From Wenyingzhuangia gilva (lineage in GTDB: Bacteria; Bacteroidota; Bacteroidia; Flavobacteriales; Flavobacteriaceae): a stretch of 64,000 bases of DNA. The notes below the pieces were generated by a model. That model was not told where the DNA came from. It made no database searches and saw nothing but the letters and a program-made list of their open reading frames with translations. The first letter of the stretch is position 1; each line of letters starts with the position of its first letter. The translations under genes and the position numbers were made by a program. The stretch is taken from assembly GCF_030519655.1 (NCBI RefSeq), contig NZ_JAUMIT010000002.1, forward strand, positions 248,001 through 312,000, read 5' to 3'. Of the stretch, positions 1 to 7,386 are shown piece after piece.

Positions 1-122
1 TCTTCGTGACAAGTTTCTTTAGGTATTCCTATAAGAAAATCTCCTTTTTTAGAAGGAATTGCTAATCGTTCTTCTTGAACATGAAACTCAAATTTTCCAA
101 ATGCAGCCATATGTTTCCCCAT
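1..122 (-). CDS. ald: alanine dehydrogenase, N-terminal part (cut by window edge)
   Basis: Only the first 40 codons are inside the window. The reading frame starts at ATG 122 (a second in-frame ATG lies at 110) and contains the segment GDFLIGIPKET. This matches the beginning of the alanine dehydrogenase/transhydrogenase N-terminal domain, where an (I)GIPKE motif opens the first beta-alpha unit after a short flavobacterial N-terminal extension. The enzyme would reversibly deaminate L-alanine to pyruvate with NAD. It lies 27 bases downstream of tsaE on the same strand, an arrangement familiar from flavobacteria and probably an operon. The family call rests on this short segment and the neighbour, so it is likely but not certain. 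Confidence 0.7.
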   Translation of the reverse strand, partial: MGKHMAAFGKFEFHVQEERLAIPSKKGDFLIGIPKETCHE

Positions 123-149
123 ATCATAAATAATAATACAGGTTATTTG

Positions 150-554
150 TTACTTTAAAAAAAGAGTTCTACTGTTGTCTTCGTTAGTTTTAATAGTAAT
201 AACCTGTGCATCTAAAGGTAGTAAATTTTCTACATTTTCAGGCCATTCTATAAAAGCCCAGTGATTGTTGTATAAGTATTCTTCTATTCCGATATCATAA
301 GCTTCGTTTTCATCTTCAATGCGATAAAAATCAAAATGATATAAAATTTCATCATTTGTAGTTTCATATTCATTTACCAATGCAAAAGTTGGAGAAGAAC
401 TAATGTTACATCCTAATTGCTTAGCAATTTCTTTAATAAGAGTTGTTTTACCAGTACCCATTGAAGCATAAAACAAAATGTTTTTGCTTTTTGTATTTAC
501 AATAATTTTTTTTGCTACAGCAGATAAATCATTTAAGTTGTAGGTAATTTCCAT
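150..554 (-). CDS. tsaE: tRNA threonylcarbamoyladenosine biosynthesis ATPase TsaE
   Basis: TsaE is the small P-loop ATPase that works with TsaB and TsaD to make the t6A37 modification of ANN-decoding tRNAs. The 134-residue product has the Walker A motif ASMGTGKTTLIKE near residues 30-42, the SSPTFALVNEY segment, the YHFDFYRIED motif and the late FIEWPE motif, all typical of the family. The open frame runs on upstream to 608, but that part lies inside the tRNA-Leu gene, so the start is placed at ATG 554 (protein MEITYNLND). This gives the usual family length. It sits between tRNA-Leu and the alanine dehydrogenase gene, all on the - strand. Confidence 0.93.
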   Translation of the reverse strand: MEITYNLNDLSAVAKKIIVNTKSKNILFYASMGTGKTTLIKEIAKQLGCNISSSPTFALVNEYETTNDEILYHFDFYRIEDENEAYDIGIEEYLYNNHWAFIEWPENVENLLPLDAQVITIKTNEDNSRTLFLK

Positions 555-568
555 CCTTATTTTCTTTG

Positions 569-651
569 TACACCTAACTGGATTCGAACCAGCACGTCCA
601 TAGGACACTACCCCCTCAAGGTAGCACGTCTACCAATTCCGCCATAGGTGC
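569..651 (-). tRNA. tRNA-Leu (anticodon GAG)
   Basis: The - strand folds as a class II tRNA. The acceptor arm is GCACCTA paired with TAGGTGT (G1-U72 wobble, discriminator A), with a D-arm GGTAGAC segment, anticodon stem CTACC/GGTAG around the loop TTGAGGG (anticodon GAG), a long variable arm and the T-loop TTCGAAT. CCA is not encoded. The long variable arm and the anticodon both identify leucine. Confidence 0.95.
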
Positions 652-684
652 TTGTTGTAAAACTAGTTGTTTTTTAACAGAACG

Positions 685-692
685 CAAATATA
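685..692 (-). promoter_or_regulatory. -7 promoter box for tRNA-Leu
   Basis: On the - strand this reads TATATTTG, a perfect match to the Bacteroidota -7 consensus TAnnTTTG. It lies 33 bases upstream of the tRNA 5' end. No clear -33 TTG was found at the usual distance. Confidence 0.6.
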
Positions 693-895
693 TAAATACA
701 TGTTTTATTTTAGGGCTTTTCTGTATAGTTTTTAAGGTTAAATAAAATTACTTTTTAGAAGAAATTAATAATAATAGTATATTTACACTTATAAATAGAG
801 TATTGGTGATATCTTAATATTTAATAGCGTTACACTTAGGAATCAAGACTTTTATTTGATACTTTAAACGTGTCTTATAACTACAATTAAAAAAG

Positions 896-3800
896 ATGAA
901 TATCAAAATATATATATGTATAATTTTTATTTGTTTGCTTAATCAGCATGTTATTCCTCAAGGGATAAAAAATAACGATAAAAAACAAAAATACAACATT
1001 AATTATTTAGGAATTGAAAATGGATTGGCAAACAATTCAGTGACTTCAATTTACAAAGATAATAGGGGATTGATGTGGATAGGAACCTATGATGGAGTTA
1101 GTAGATATAATGCTTATGATTTTGTTAATTATAGAAATCAGCCAAACGATACAACAACACTTATTAATAATAAAATTACTTGTATTAGTGGTACTAAAGA
1201 TTATATATGGATAGGAACCAAGAAAGGAATTAGTGTTTACAATTATTTGTCTAATCAATTTGAAAGAAAGTATTTTTTTAATGAAGGGCTTAAACAGAGG
1301 CAAATTATATCTTCAGAAATTTATGATATCAAAGCTTATAAAAACAAGGTGTATGTAGCAACTGATAATCAGGGGTTGTTTTATGATAATAAAGGAGTTA
1401 TTAATAGGGTTCCTCTTGAGTATAATGGAACAGAATATTTAAATTTTAGGATTAAATGTATAAATTTTGATAAATCAGGTAATCTCTGGGCAATTATTCA
1501 AGGATTTGGAATTGCTACTATAGATGGAGATAAGAATCAATTAAAAATTGTATCTCGAAGAGTAAATGATGCTAATTGCATTGTTATAGATGATTATTTA
1601 GATGTCTGGATAGGTTATTCAGGAGGGATTTTTAGATATAATATAATTACTAAAAAGGAAACAAATTATCGAAATGATTTAATAAACTATTCAGTTAAAA
1701 ATATATTACCTAATAAAAAATATAAGGAGTTATGGATCGCGACTGATGGAAATGGAATTGTAAATTTTAACTTAAAAACAGAAGTGTTTTTTAAAATAGA
1801 AGATTCTGATAAATTTGATGTAGGAGACTTAACTAGTAATGCAATTTCAACAATATTTCAAGAAGAAGACTCTGAAAGGGTTTGGATAGGTACTTTAAGA
1901 GGTGGGGTAGATATTTTGGAAAATAAAAAAACGCCATTTTACACCGTATCCAAAAAAGAGAATGTAAAAAATACATTACCTAGTAATTTCATTTTATCAT
2001 TTTGCGAACAAGACCCCAACCATATTTGGATAGGAACAGATGGAGGAGGAGTTAGTTTTTGGAATAGGAAAACCAATACTTTTACTAACTATGCATACGA
2101 TCCATCTAACCCCAATTCACTTCCCAATAATTTTGTTACTGGAATAGCTAAAAACGAAAAAGGAATATGGTTTGGATCTTATGGAGGTGGGGTTAGTTTT
2201 TTTGATGATAAAGCTAAAAACTTCAAAAAATATACACTTTTTAATACAAACACAAGAAAATTACAAACCTATACATGGTTAATGTATACAGATAATAGAG
2301 GGGATCTATGGGTGACAACTGCGGATGGATATGGAATTTTTAAATATAACAAGAGTACTGACAGGTTTGATTTTATAGATATTGATTTATGGGGAGTTAC
2401 TTCTATATGTAAAGATGAAAATGAAAATCTTTGGTTAGGTACTTTTACGCATTTAAATCGTTTAGATTTTAAAACAATGCAATTAAAGAGCTTTGAGATA
2501 GATTATCCAGTAAGGGCTATTGTTCCTCATTCAAAAGATAAAATATTTTTAGGTACTGAAGGTGGAGGGATGATAGTTTTAAATCCTGAGACAGCAAAAC
2601 AAAAAGAGTTGACTGAACTTGATGGGATTTCTAATAATTCTGTTTTAAATATTGTAAAAGATAACCAAGGTTTATATTGGGCTAGTACATATCATGGAAT
2701 ATTTAATTATAATCCAGAAAATGGAGCACTTGTTAAGTATTATGATTCTGATGGACTTCAAAGTAATCAGTTTAACTATAATGCAGGAGGGAAACTTTCT
2801 ACAGGAGAAATTCTAATGGGAGGGATTAAAGGATTTAATGTAATTGATACGAAATCTGATAGTACGGCTAAAAATTTTCCATCATTAATTATTACTTCTA
2901 TAAAAGTAAATAACAAACCATTAAGTCATTTTGGAAAAACTGCTTTTGGAATAAATCAAATAGAACTTCCTTATGAGGACTCTATGATTACAGTTGAATA
3001 TGCTGGTTTAGATTATAGTTTACCTGAAAAAATATCTTATGCTTATTTTTTAGAAGGTTGGGATTCAGAATGGCATAAAGTGGAAAATATAAGAACTGCA
3101 AATTATTCCAAATTAACAGAAGGGAATTATGTGTTAAAAATAAAATCAACTAATGCTGATGGAAAATGGAATGATAAGATATTAACATTTCCTATTACTA
3201 TTTTGCCTCCATGGTATAGAACAGGATTTGCTTATTTTTTATATCTACTAGCTCTTGTGTTAGGAGTGTATGCTATAGATAGATATCAACGAAAAGAAAC
3301 ACGACTTAAGTATGAAATAAAGTTATCTAAAGATTTAGCGGCTCAAGAGAAAGAATTAAATGAGAAAAAATCAACTTTTTTTACAAATATCTCACATGAA
3401 TTTAGATCACCATTAACCATGATTATTAACCCTTTAAAAGATATAGTTAATAGTGGAAATTCTAAAGTAGACCCTAGTGTTATTGAGGTTGTATATAAGA
3501 ACTCTCGCAGATTGTTAAGTTTGGTAGATCAGTTATTACTTTTTCGAAAAACAGAAACAGAAACTGGGAGATTAATTATTGGGAAACTGGATTTGGTAGA
3601 GGCGTGTAGTGAAGTTTTTACTTGTTTCACAAACCATGCTAAAATAAAAAACATAGCTTACACTTTTAAATCAGATGTAAATGAGCTTTTTGTTTATGCG
3701 GATAAACAAAAAATAGAAATAGCGTTGTTTAATTTAATATCCAATGCATTAAAGTTTACGGAAAAAGAAGGCGGAGAGGTAAAAGTGAGATTAAATGAGC

Positions 3801-4984
3801 TTTCAGGTGACAAAATATCTATAAGTGTAATAGATAATGGTAAAGGAATAACAGAAGAGGATAAAGAAAAAATATTCGACTTGTTTTATCAAACTAGTAA
3901 AAGAGATAAAAGTAATCGAAAAGGTTTTGGAATAGGTCTTTATTTGGTTAAAGAGTTTATAGAGCAACATAAAGGAACTGTATCTTGTTATGATACAAGA
4001 AAAGGAGGAACTACTTTTGAAATTATTTTATTAAAAGGAAAATCTCATTTTGGAGATATAGAGATTAAAGAAGAACTCGAAGAAGAACATATTGATTATG
4101 TTGAAGAAGTTGTTGGAGATATAGAGTCTGTTGAAAAAAATGTGTATAATGAGGAGTTTAATGAACTTGTAAAGGATTTAAAAAGTTTATTAGTTGTTGA
4201 TGATAATCCTGAAATAAGAAAATATTTAAAGAATATTTTATCACCTAGATATAATATTACAACAGCCAAAAGTGCAGAGGAGGCTATAACGATACTAAAA
4301 ACAATTCCGTTTGATTTAATTGTTTCTGATGTAGTAATGAGAGAAATGAATGGAGTTGAATTTTGTAGATATATAAAAACAACAGAGGGATTAAAGCATA
4401 TTCCAATCATACTACTTTCTGGAGGGAGTACAGAAGGAGTAAAGCTGGAGAGTGCAGAAGTAGGAGCAGATGATTATATTACTAAGCCTTTTGATAAAGA
4501 CTATTTATTAGCAAGAGTTAATGGAATTTTAACCAGAAGAGAAAGTGTACAAAAACATTTGTTAAATACGGTTACTAAGAATGTAAGTAGCTCCAGGCTA
4601 TCAGAGGAAGACAAACAGCTTTTAGATAAGCTGGTACATATCATAGAGAATAAAATGGAAGAAGAAAGTTTTAATATTAAAACTTTAGCGATAGAAGTAG
4701 GAATGAGTCATTCTTTATTATATAAAAAAATTAAAAAAATCACAGGAAAGTCAGCTACAGAATTTACAAGAGGAATTAGGTTAAGAAAAGTAGCAACACT
4801 ATTAATCACTACTGACATGCAGATTAATCAGGTGGCGAGTATGGCAGGTTTTGGAGATCTTAAATATTTTAGAAAACAATTTCAGCAGTTTTACGAAATG
4901 AATCCTTCAGAATTTAAAAAGAAGTATCAAAATGTAAAAGATAAAAAATACATCATAAACCATGATTTTTGGAAATCTAAATAG
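896..4984 (+). CDS. hybrid two-component system regulator (HTCS) of the PUL
   Basis: A 1362-residue one-protein sensor, kinase and transcription factor. Domains in order: signal sequence (about 1-22); repeated two-component propeller units with the W(I/F)GT motif (about 40-650) that form the periplasmic sensor; a Y_Y_Y domain (about 690-770); one membrane segment (about 778-796); HisKA with the phospho-acceptor in ISHEFRSP (His834); HATPase with DNGKGI and GFGIGLYLVKEF; a receiver with Asp1145 in VSDVVM; and a C-terminal AraC-type helix-turn-helix (about 1250-1350). This architecture is known in Bacteroidota for sensing oligosaccharides and activating the neighbouring susCD operon, and it faces the same direction as the PUL. 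It is the presumed regulator of the locus. The 2.4 kb of transposon debris between it and susC is unusual. Confidence 0.95.
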   Translation: MNIKIYICIIFICLLNQHVIPQGIKNNDKKQKYNINYLGIENGLANNSVTSIYKDNRGLMWIGTYDGVSRYNAYDFVNYRNQPNDTTTLINNKITCISGTKDYIWIGTKKGISVYNYLSNQFERKYFFNEGLKQRQIISSEIYDIKAYKNKVYVATDNQGLFYDNKGVINRVPLEYNGTEYLNFRIKCINFDKSGNLWAIIQGFGIATIDGDKNQLKIVSRRVNDANCIVIDDYLDVWIGYSGGIFRYNIITKKETNYRNDLINYSVKNILPNKKYKELWIATDGNGIVNFNLKTEVFFKIEDSDKFDVGDLTSNAISTIFQEEDSERVWIGTLRGGVDILENKKTPFYTVSKKENVKNTLPSNFILSFCEQDPNHIWIGTDGGGVSFWNRKTNTFTNYAYDPSNPNSLPNNFVTGIAKNEKGIWFGSYGGGVSFFDDKAKNFKKYTLFNTNTRKLQTYTWLMYTDNRGDLWVTTADGYGIFKYNKSTDRFDFIDIDLWGVTSICKDENENLWLGTFTHLNRLDFKTMQLKSFEIDYPVRAIVPHSKDKIFLGTEGGGMIVLNPETAKQKELTELDGISNNSVLNIVKDNQGLYWASTYHGIFNYNPENGALVKYYDSDGLQSNQFNYNAGGKLSTGEILMGGIKGFNVIDTKSDSTAKNFPSLIITSIKVNNKPLSHFGKTAFGINQIELPYEDSMITVEYAGLDYSLPEKISYAYFLEGWDSEWHKVENIRTANYSKLTEGNYVLKIKSTNADGKWNDKILTFPITILPPWYRTGFAYFLYLLALVLGVYAIDRYQRKETRLKYEIKLSKDLAAQEKELNEKKSTFFTNISHEFRSPLTMIINPLKDIVNSGNSKVDPSVIEVVYKNSRRLLSLVDQLLLFRKTETETGRLIIGKLDLVEACSEVFTCFTNHAKIKNIAYTFKSDVNELFVYADKQKIEIALFNLISNALKFTEKEGGEVKVRLNELSGDKISISVIDNGKGITEEDKEKIFDLFYQTSKRDKSNRKGFGIGLYLVKEFIEQHKGTVSCYDTRKGGTTFEIILLKGKSHFGDIEIKEELEEEHIDYVEEVVGDIESVEKNVYNEEFNELVKDLKSLLVVDDNPEIRKYLKNILSPRYNITTAKSAEEAITILKTIPFDLIVSDVVMREMNGVEFCRYIKTTEGLKHIPIILLSGGSTEGVKLESAEVGADDYITKPFDKDYLLARVNGILTRRESVQKHLLNTVTKNVSSSRLSEEDKQLLDKLVHIIENKMEEESFNIKTLAIEVGMSHSLLYKKIKKITGKSATEFTRGIRLRKVATLLITTDMQINQVASMAGFGDLKYFRKQFQQFYEMNPSEFKKKYQNVKDKKYIINHDFWKSK

Positions 4985-5014
4985 ATTGTGCTTTATGACA
5001 CTATCGCTTAATTT

Positions 5015-5297
5015 GTGTAAGTTCTAAAAATAGGGTTTAGCTATTTATAGCAGAATCCTATTTTCAAATATAGCCATAAACCAAATACTTCTTTCTTGCT
5101 ATCAGTTCTAAGTCCTACAGCGATGTAAATAGTCTTGTTTACTACTTTAGAGTTTTCTCTCACCTTGAACATAATTCCATCGTTTTTGAAGCTTGGCTAA
5201 AAAGTTACTCAAGTCATCTCCGGTCTTGAATTGCTTTAAAAAATCGTCGTTTAATAATTCTTCTAGGTTCATAAGGTGTAAAAATTTTAACTTACAC
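5015..5297 (-). mobile_element. IS256-type insertion sequence remnant (internally deleted)
   Basis: The left end GTGTAAGTT (5015-5023) and the right end AACTTACAC (5289-5297) are inverted copies of each other, and each is followed inward by an A/T-rich stretch. They enclose a - strand transposase remnant. The element is under 300 bp, far shorter than a complete IS256-family element, so it cannot be autonomous. Confidence 0.75.
5041..5272 (-). pseudogene. IS256-family transposase remnant
   Basis: From ATG 5272 the frame encodes a typical IS256-family N-terminus (LEELLNDDFLKQFKTGDDL) for about 30 residues, then loses sense and stops after 43 codons. A second frame carries the family's central block IMFKVRENSKVVNKTIYIAV followed by GLRTDSKKEVFGLW, which precedes the catalytic region in intact proteins, and ends at the stop at 5041-5043. 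The two blocks are normally separated by well over 100 residues, so a large internal deletion joined them with a frame change. The catalytic residues are missing and the gene is dead. Confidence 0.8.
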
Positions 5298-5552
5298 ACT
5301 TTATGTGAGGGGGGCATTTTATATTATCATAGATGAGTTTTTATCTGAAAATTCAGAAATTTTTGAGTTAAGTTACCAGCTTGATTTCTTAATATTTTTC
5401 TAGTATTGATTTTACCCTCTTCTTAAATATTATTTTACTGATATTTGAATTTTAAACTATTAACATATCCTTTAAAAACTGAGGTAAGGTTTGGAATGTA
5501 TAGTTTAGTTGATAGGATTAATTGATATAAAAACTATTAAATTTATCTATGT

Positions 5553-5807
5553 ATGACTCGATTAAAGTGCGACAAAGAATTTAAGTAAACTATTGTAGAC
5601 TTATTGCCCATAGAGAATCCAAAATCTATTAATGAAATCTGTAAAGATTATGTTTAAGGAGTTTCAAACAGAAATAGGATCATTTAAAGATGCAGGAAGA
5701 CTTGCGAAAAAGAGAACCGATTGCTTAAAAAGCAACTTAAAGATGCCCAGGAAGAACGCGACATCTTAAAAAAGGCAGTAAGCATCTTCTCCGTGAGCGA
5801 CAAGTAA
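5553..5807 (+). pseudogene. IS3-family orfA remnant
   Basis: The remnant begins at ATG 5553 with MTRLKCDKEFK, then a stop codon, then TIVDLL and a helix-turn-helix-like stretch. Further on, in another frame, it reads the usual OrfA C-terminus ENRLLKKQLKDAQEERDILK and KAVSIFSVSDK, ending at the stop 5805-5807. At least one nonsense change and one or two frame changes separate these blocks, and the central part is shorter than in intact OrfA proteins, so an internal deletion is likely. It is non-functional. Confidence 0.8.
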
Positions 5808-6693
5808 GGTATAAATTCATTAAAGAAAATTCAAAAACCTATACTGTTGATAAGATGTGTAATCTGATGAATATAAGTGTCAATTCATATTATTCTTGGC
5901 TTAGAACTATCGATGTACCTAAAAATCAATCTCAAACTTCTTTTTACAAAGAGCGTATCAAACGAGTATGGGAAAAAGTAGAAAGATTTATGGTTCAGCT
6001 AGGGTTCAGAAACAATTAGAAAGAGAAAATATCTATTTAAATCATTCTTATATCTCTTATTTAATGAAACAAAAGGTCATTAAAAGTGTAATTTATAAGA
6101 CATTTAAAGTAATGACTACAGATTCTAATCACAAATTACCTATTGCTGAAAATGTAATCAATAGAGATTTTAATAGCCTTGAATTAGGGCATAAATGGGT
6201 GTCTGACATCACGTATATAAAGGTAGGCAAGCAATGTAATTATGTGACTACTATTTTAGATTTAAAAGATAGAAAAATATTAGCTTGGACATTAAGTCAA
6301 GATATGACCACAGAAAATACGGTTTATAAAACTTGGTTAAAGGCTGTATAAGTAAGAAAAATTACTACGAATCATATTTTTCACTCGGATAGAGGTGTAC
6401 AATATGCTTCAACTAAAATAAAAGACTTGTTTAAGAATAATTTAAAAATAATGCAATCAATGAGTAGAAAAGGAAATTGTTGGGATAATACAATAGCTGA
6501 ATCCTTTTTTAAAACACTTAAATATGAATCTACTAATAGATATATGTTCAAAAATATGTTGCAAGCTCATAGAACCATTCATAATTATATCAAATGGTAT
6601 AATTATGAAAGATTACATTCTAGCTTAGCATATATAACTCCTGCTGAAATGGAACTAAAAATTAGAATGAAATACATACAAAATGTAGCTTAA
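5804..6693 (+). pseudogene. IS3-family orfB transposase, frameshifted and with an in-frame stop
   Basis: The frame overlaps the end of orfA and reads YKFIKENSKTYTVDKMCNLM and SVNSYYSW, the helix-turn-helix part of OrfB. Near 5963-5968 the frame changes at a run of A (VWEK then SRKIYGSARVQKQLE), consistent with loss of one A. After the integrase start (VSDITYI, first Asp) a TAA at 6349-6351 interrupts the protein just before HSDRGVQY (second Asp). The rest (CWDNTIAESFFKTLK with the Glu, then YNYERLHSSL) is intact to 6693. All three DDE residues survive, but two lesions make the gene inactive unless read through. Confidence 0.9.
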
Positions 6694-6732
6694 TAAAAAA
6701 CACCAAATTTACTAGATACTCTACGTTAGTAT

Positions 6733-6876
6733 GGACTGGAACTTCCTGTTGTTGGTGGTAACATTGAAACAACGAACGGTTTACAAGATTATCATATGTT
6801 TTTACTTATTACTCAATCAGAAATTAATTTAAATAAAGATACTGAACTTACGCAAAATTTAGTGTATGAAAATTAA
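6733..6876 (+). pseudogene. C-terminal fragment of an unknown gene
   Basis: Just beyond the IS3 remnant, an open stretch without a start encodes about 47 residues (it includes LPVVGGNIETTNGLQDYHMF and TELTQNLVYEN) and ends at TAA 6874-6876. A strong hairpin terminator follows 26 bases later. This is what the tail of a gene looks like after an insertion or deletion removed the rest. I do not recognise the family, and no matching N-terminal part was found upstream of the transposon debris. Confidence 0.55.
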
Positions 6877-6902
6877 GATATAATACCGCTAAAGTTTTAT
6901 GA

Positions 6903-6942
6903 TACCAAAAGGAGTTAATTTTTTAATTAGCTCCTTTTGGTA
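6903..6942 (+). terminator. long hairpin terminator
   Basis: TACCAAAAGGAG... pairs with ...CTCCTTTTGGTA as an 18-bp stem with one G-T pair and a TTTT loop. It lies just after the truncated gene tail, although only a weak T tract follows. The remaining 330 bases before the small ORF at 7273 are AT-rich, and I see no gene in them. Confidence 0.65.
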
Positions 6943-7233
6943 TTTAAAAATAGTGGAGGATTAGTTTTATTAATGTATTTTTATCACTGATTTGCTTGTT
7001 TTGTTGTTGAAAAGCTAGCATAAGTATTGTTGTTTTATAGATAATGAGGGTGGGAATATTAATAATCGAAATACGATTTTACCCCTTTTATCCTATCAAT
7101 ATAACCTATGCTAGATTATTTTTTTTAATGATATTTGGTTCTATGTTAAAAAAAGAATAACAATACATTCTTGTTTGTGTATTATTTAATAAAACCATAA
7201 TCATGCCAATTGTTGTTTTAAAATAAAAATAAC

Positions 7234-7267
7234 ATTAACTAAAATTATTAATTAACTAAAATTATTA
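7234..7267 (+). repeat. two tandem 17-bp repeats upstream of susC
   Basis: ATTAACTAAAATTATTA occurs twice in direct tandem (7234-7250 and 7251-7267). A third partial copy (ATTAACTAAA) occurs at 7371-7380, directly before the susC start. The repeats cover the leader region of the susC operon. Confidence 0.75.
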
Positions 7268-7272
7268 ACTAA

Positions 7273-7371
7273 ATGAAAAACAAATTACAACTAAAGAAAC
7301 TTGAACGGAATTCTTTGTTTACTGGGGATTATAAATTTGTAAAAGAAACAAATAAAGAAATAAACATATAA
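7273..7371 (+). CDS. possible 32-residue leader ORF before susC
   Basis: ATG 7273 opens a short frame (MKNKLQLKKLERNSLFTGDY...) that ends at TAA 7369-7371, 15 bases before the susC start. The leader in front of it resembles the one in front of susC (the ATTAACTAAA element). It may be a leader peptide, or a leftover from duplication of the susC start region. The product is basic, has no signal peptide and matches no family known to me. Confidence 0.25.
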   Translation: MKNKLQLKKLERNSLFTGDYKFVKETNKEINI

Positions 7372-7386
7372 TTAACTAAATCTATT

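Larger units (their letters stand above)
5553..6693 (+). mobile_element. decayed IS3-family insertion sequence
   Basis: Two overlapping + strand genes in orfA-orfB order, with orfB ending in a DDE integrase core, identify an IS3-family element. Both genes carry lesions. I could not define convincing terminal inverted repeats or a target-site duplication, so the limits given are those of the coding remnants only. It lies between the PUL regulator and susC and follows an IS256-type remnant, so the spot has received at least two insertions. Confidence 0.85.

Noticed and set aside
5015-6693. One composite transposon
   Set aside because: The two remnants belong to different families (IS256-type and IS3-type), have different orientations and no shared ends, so separate insertions explain them better.
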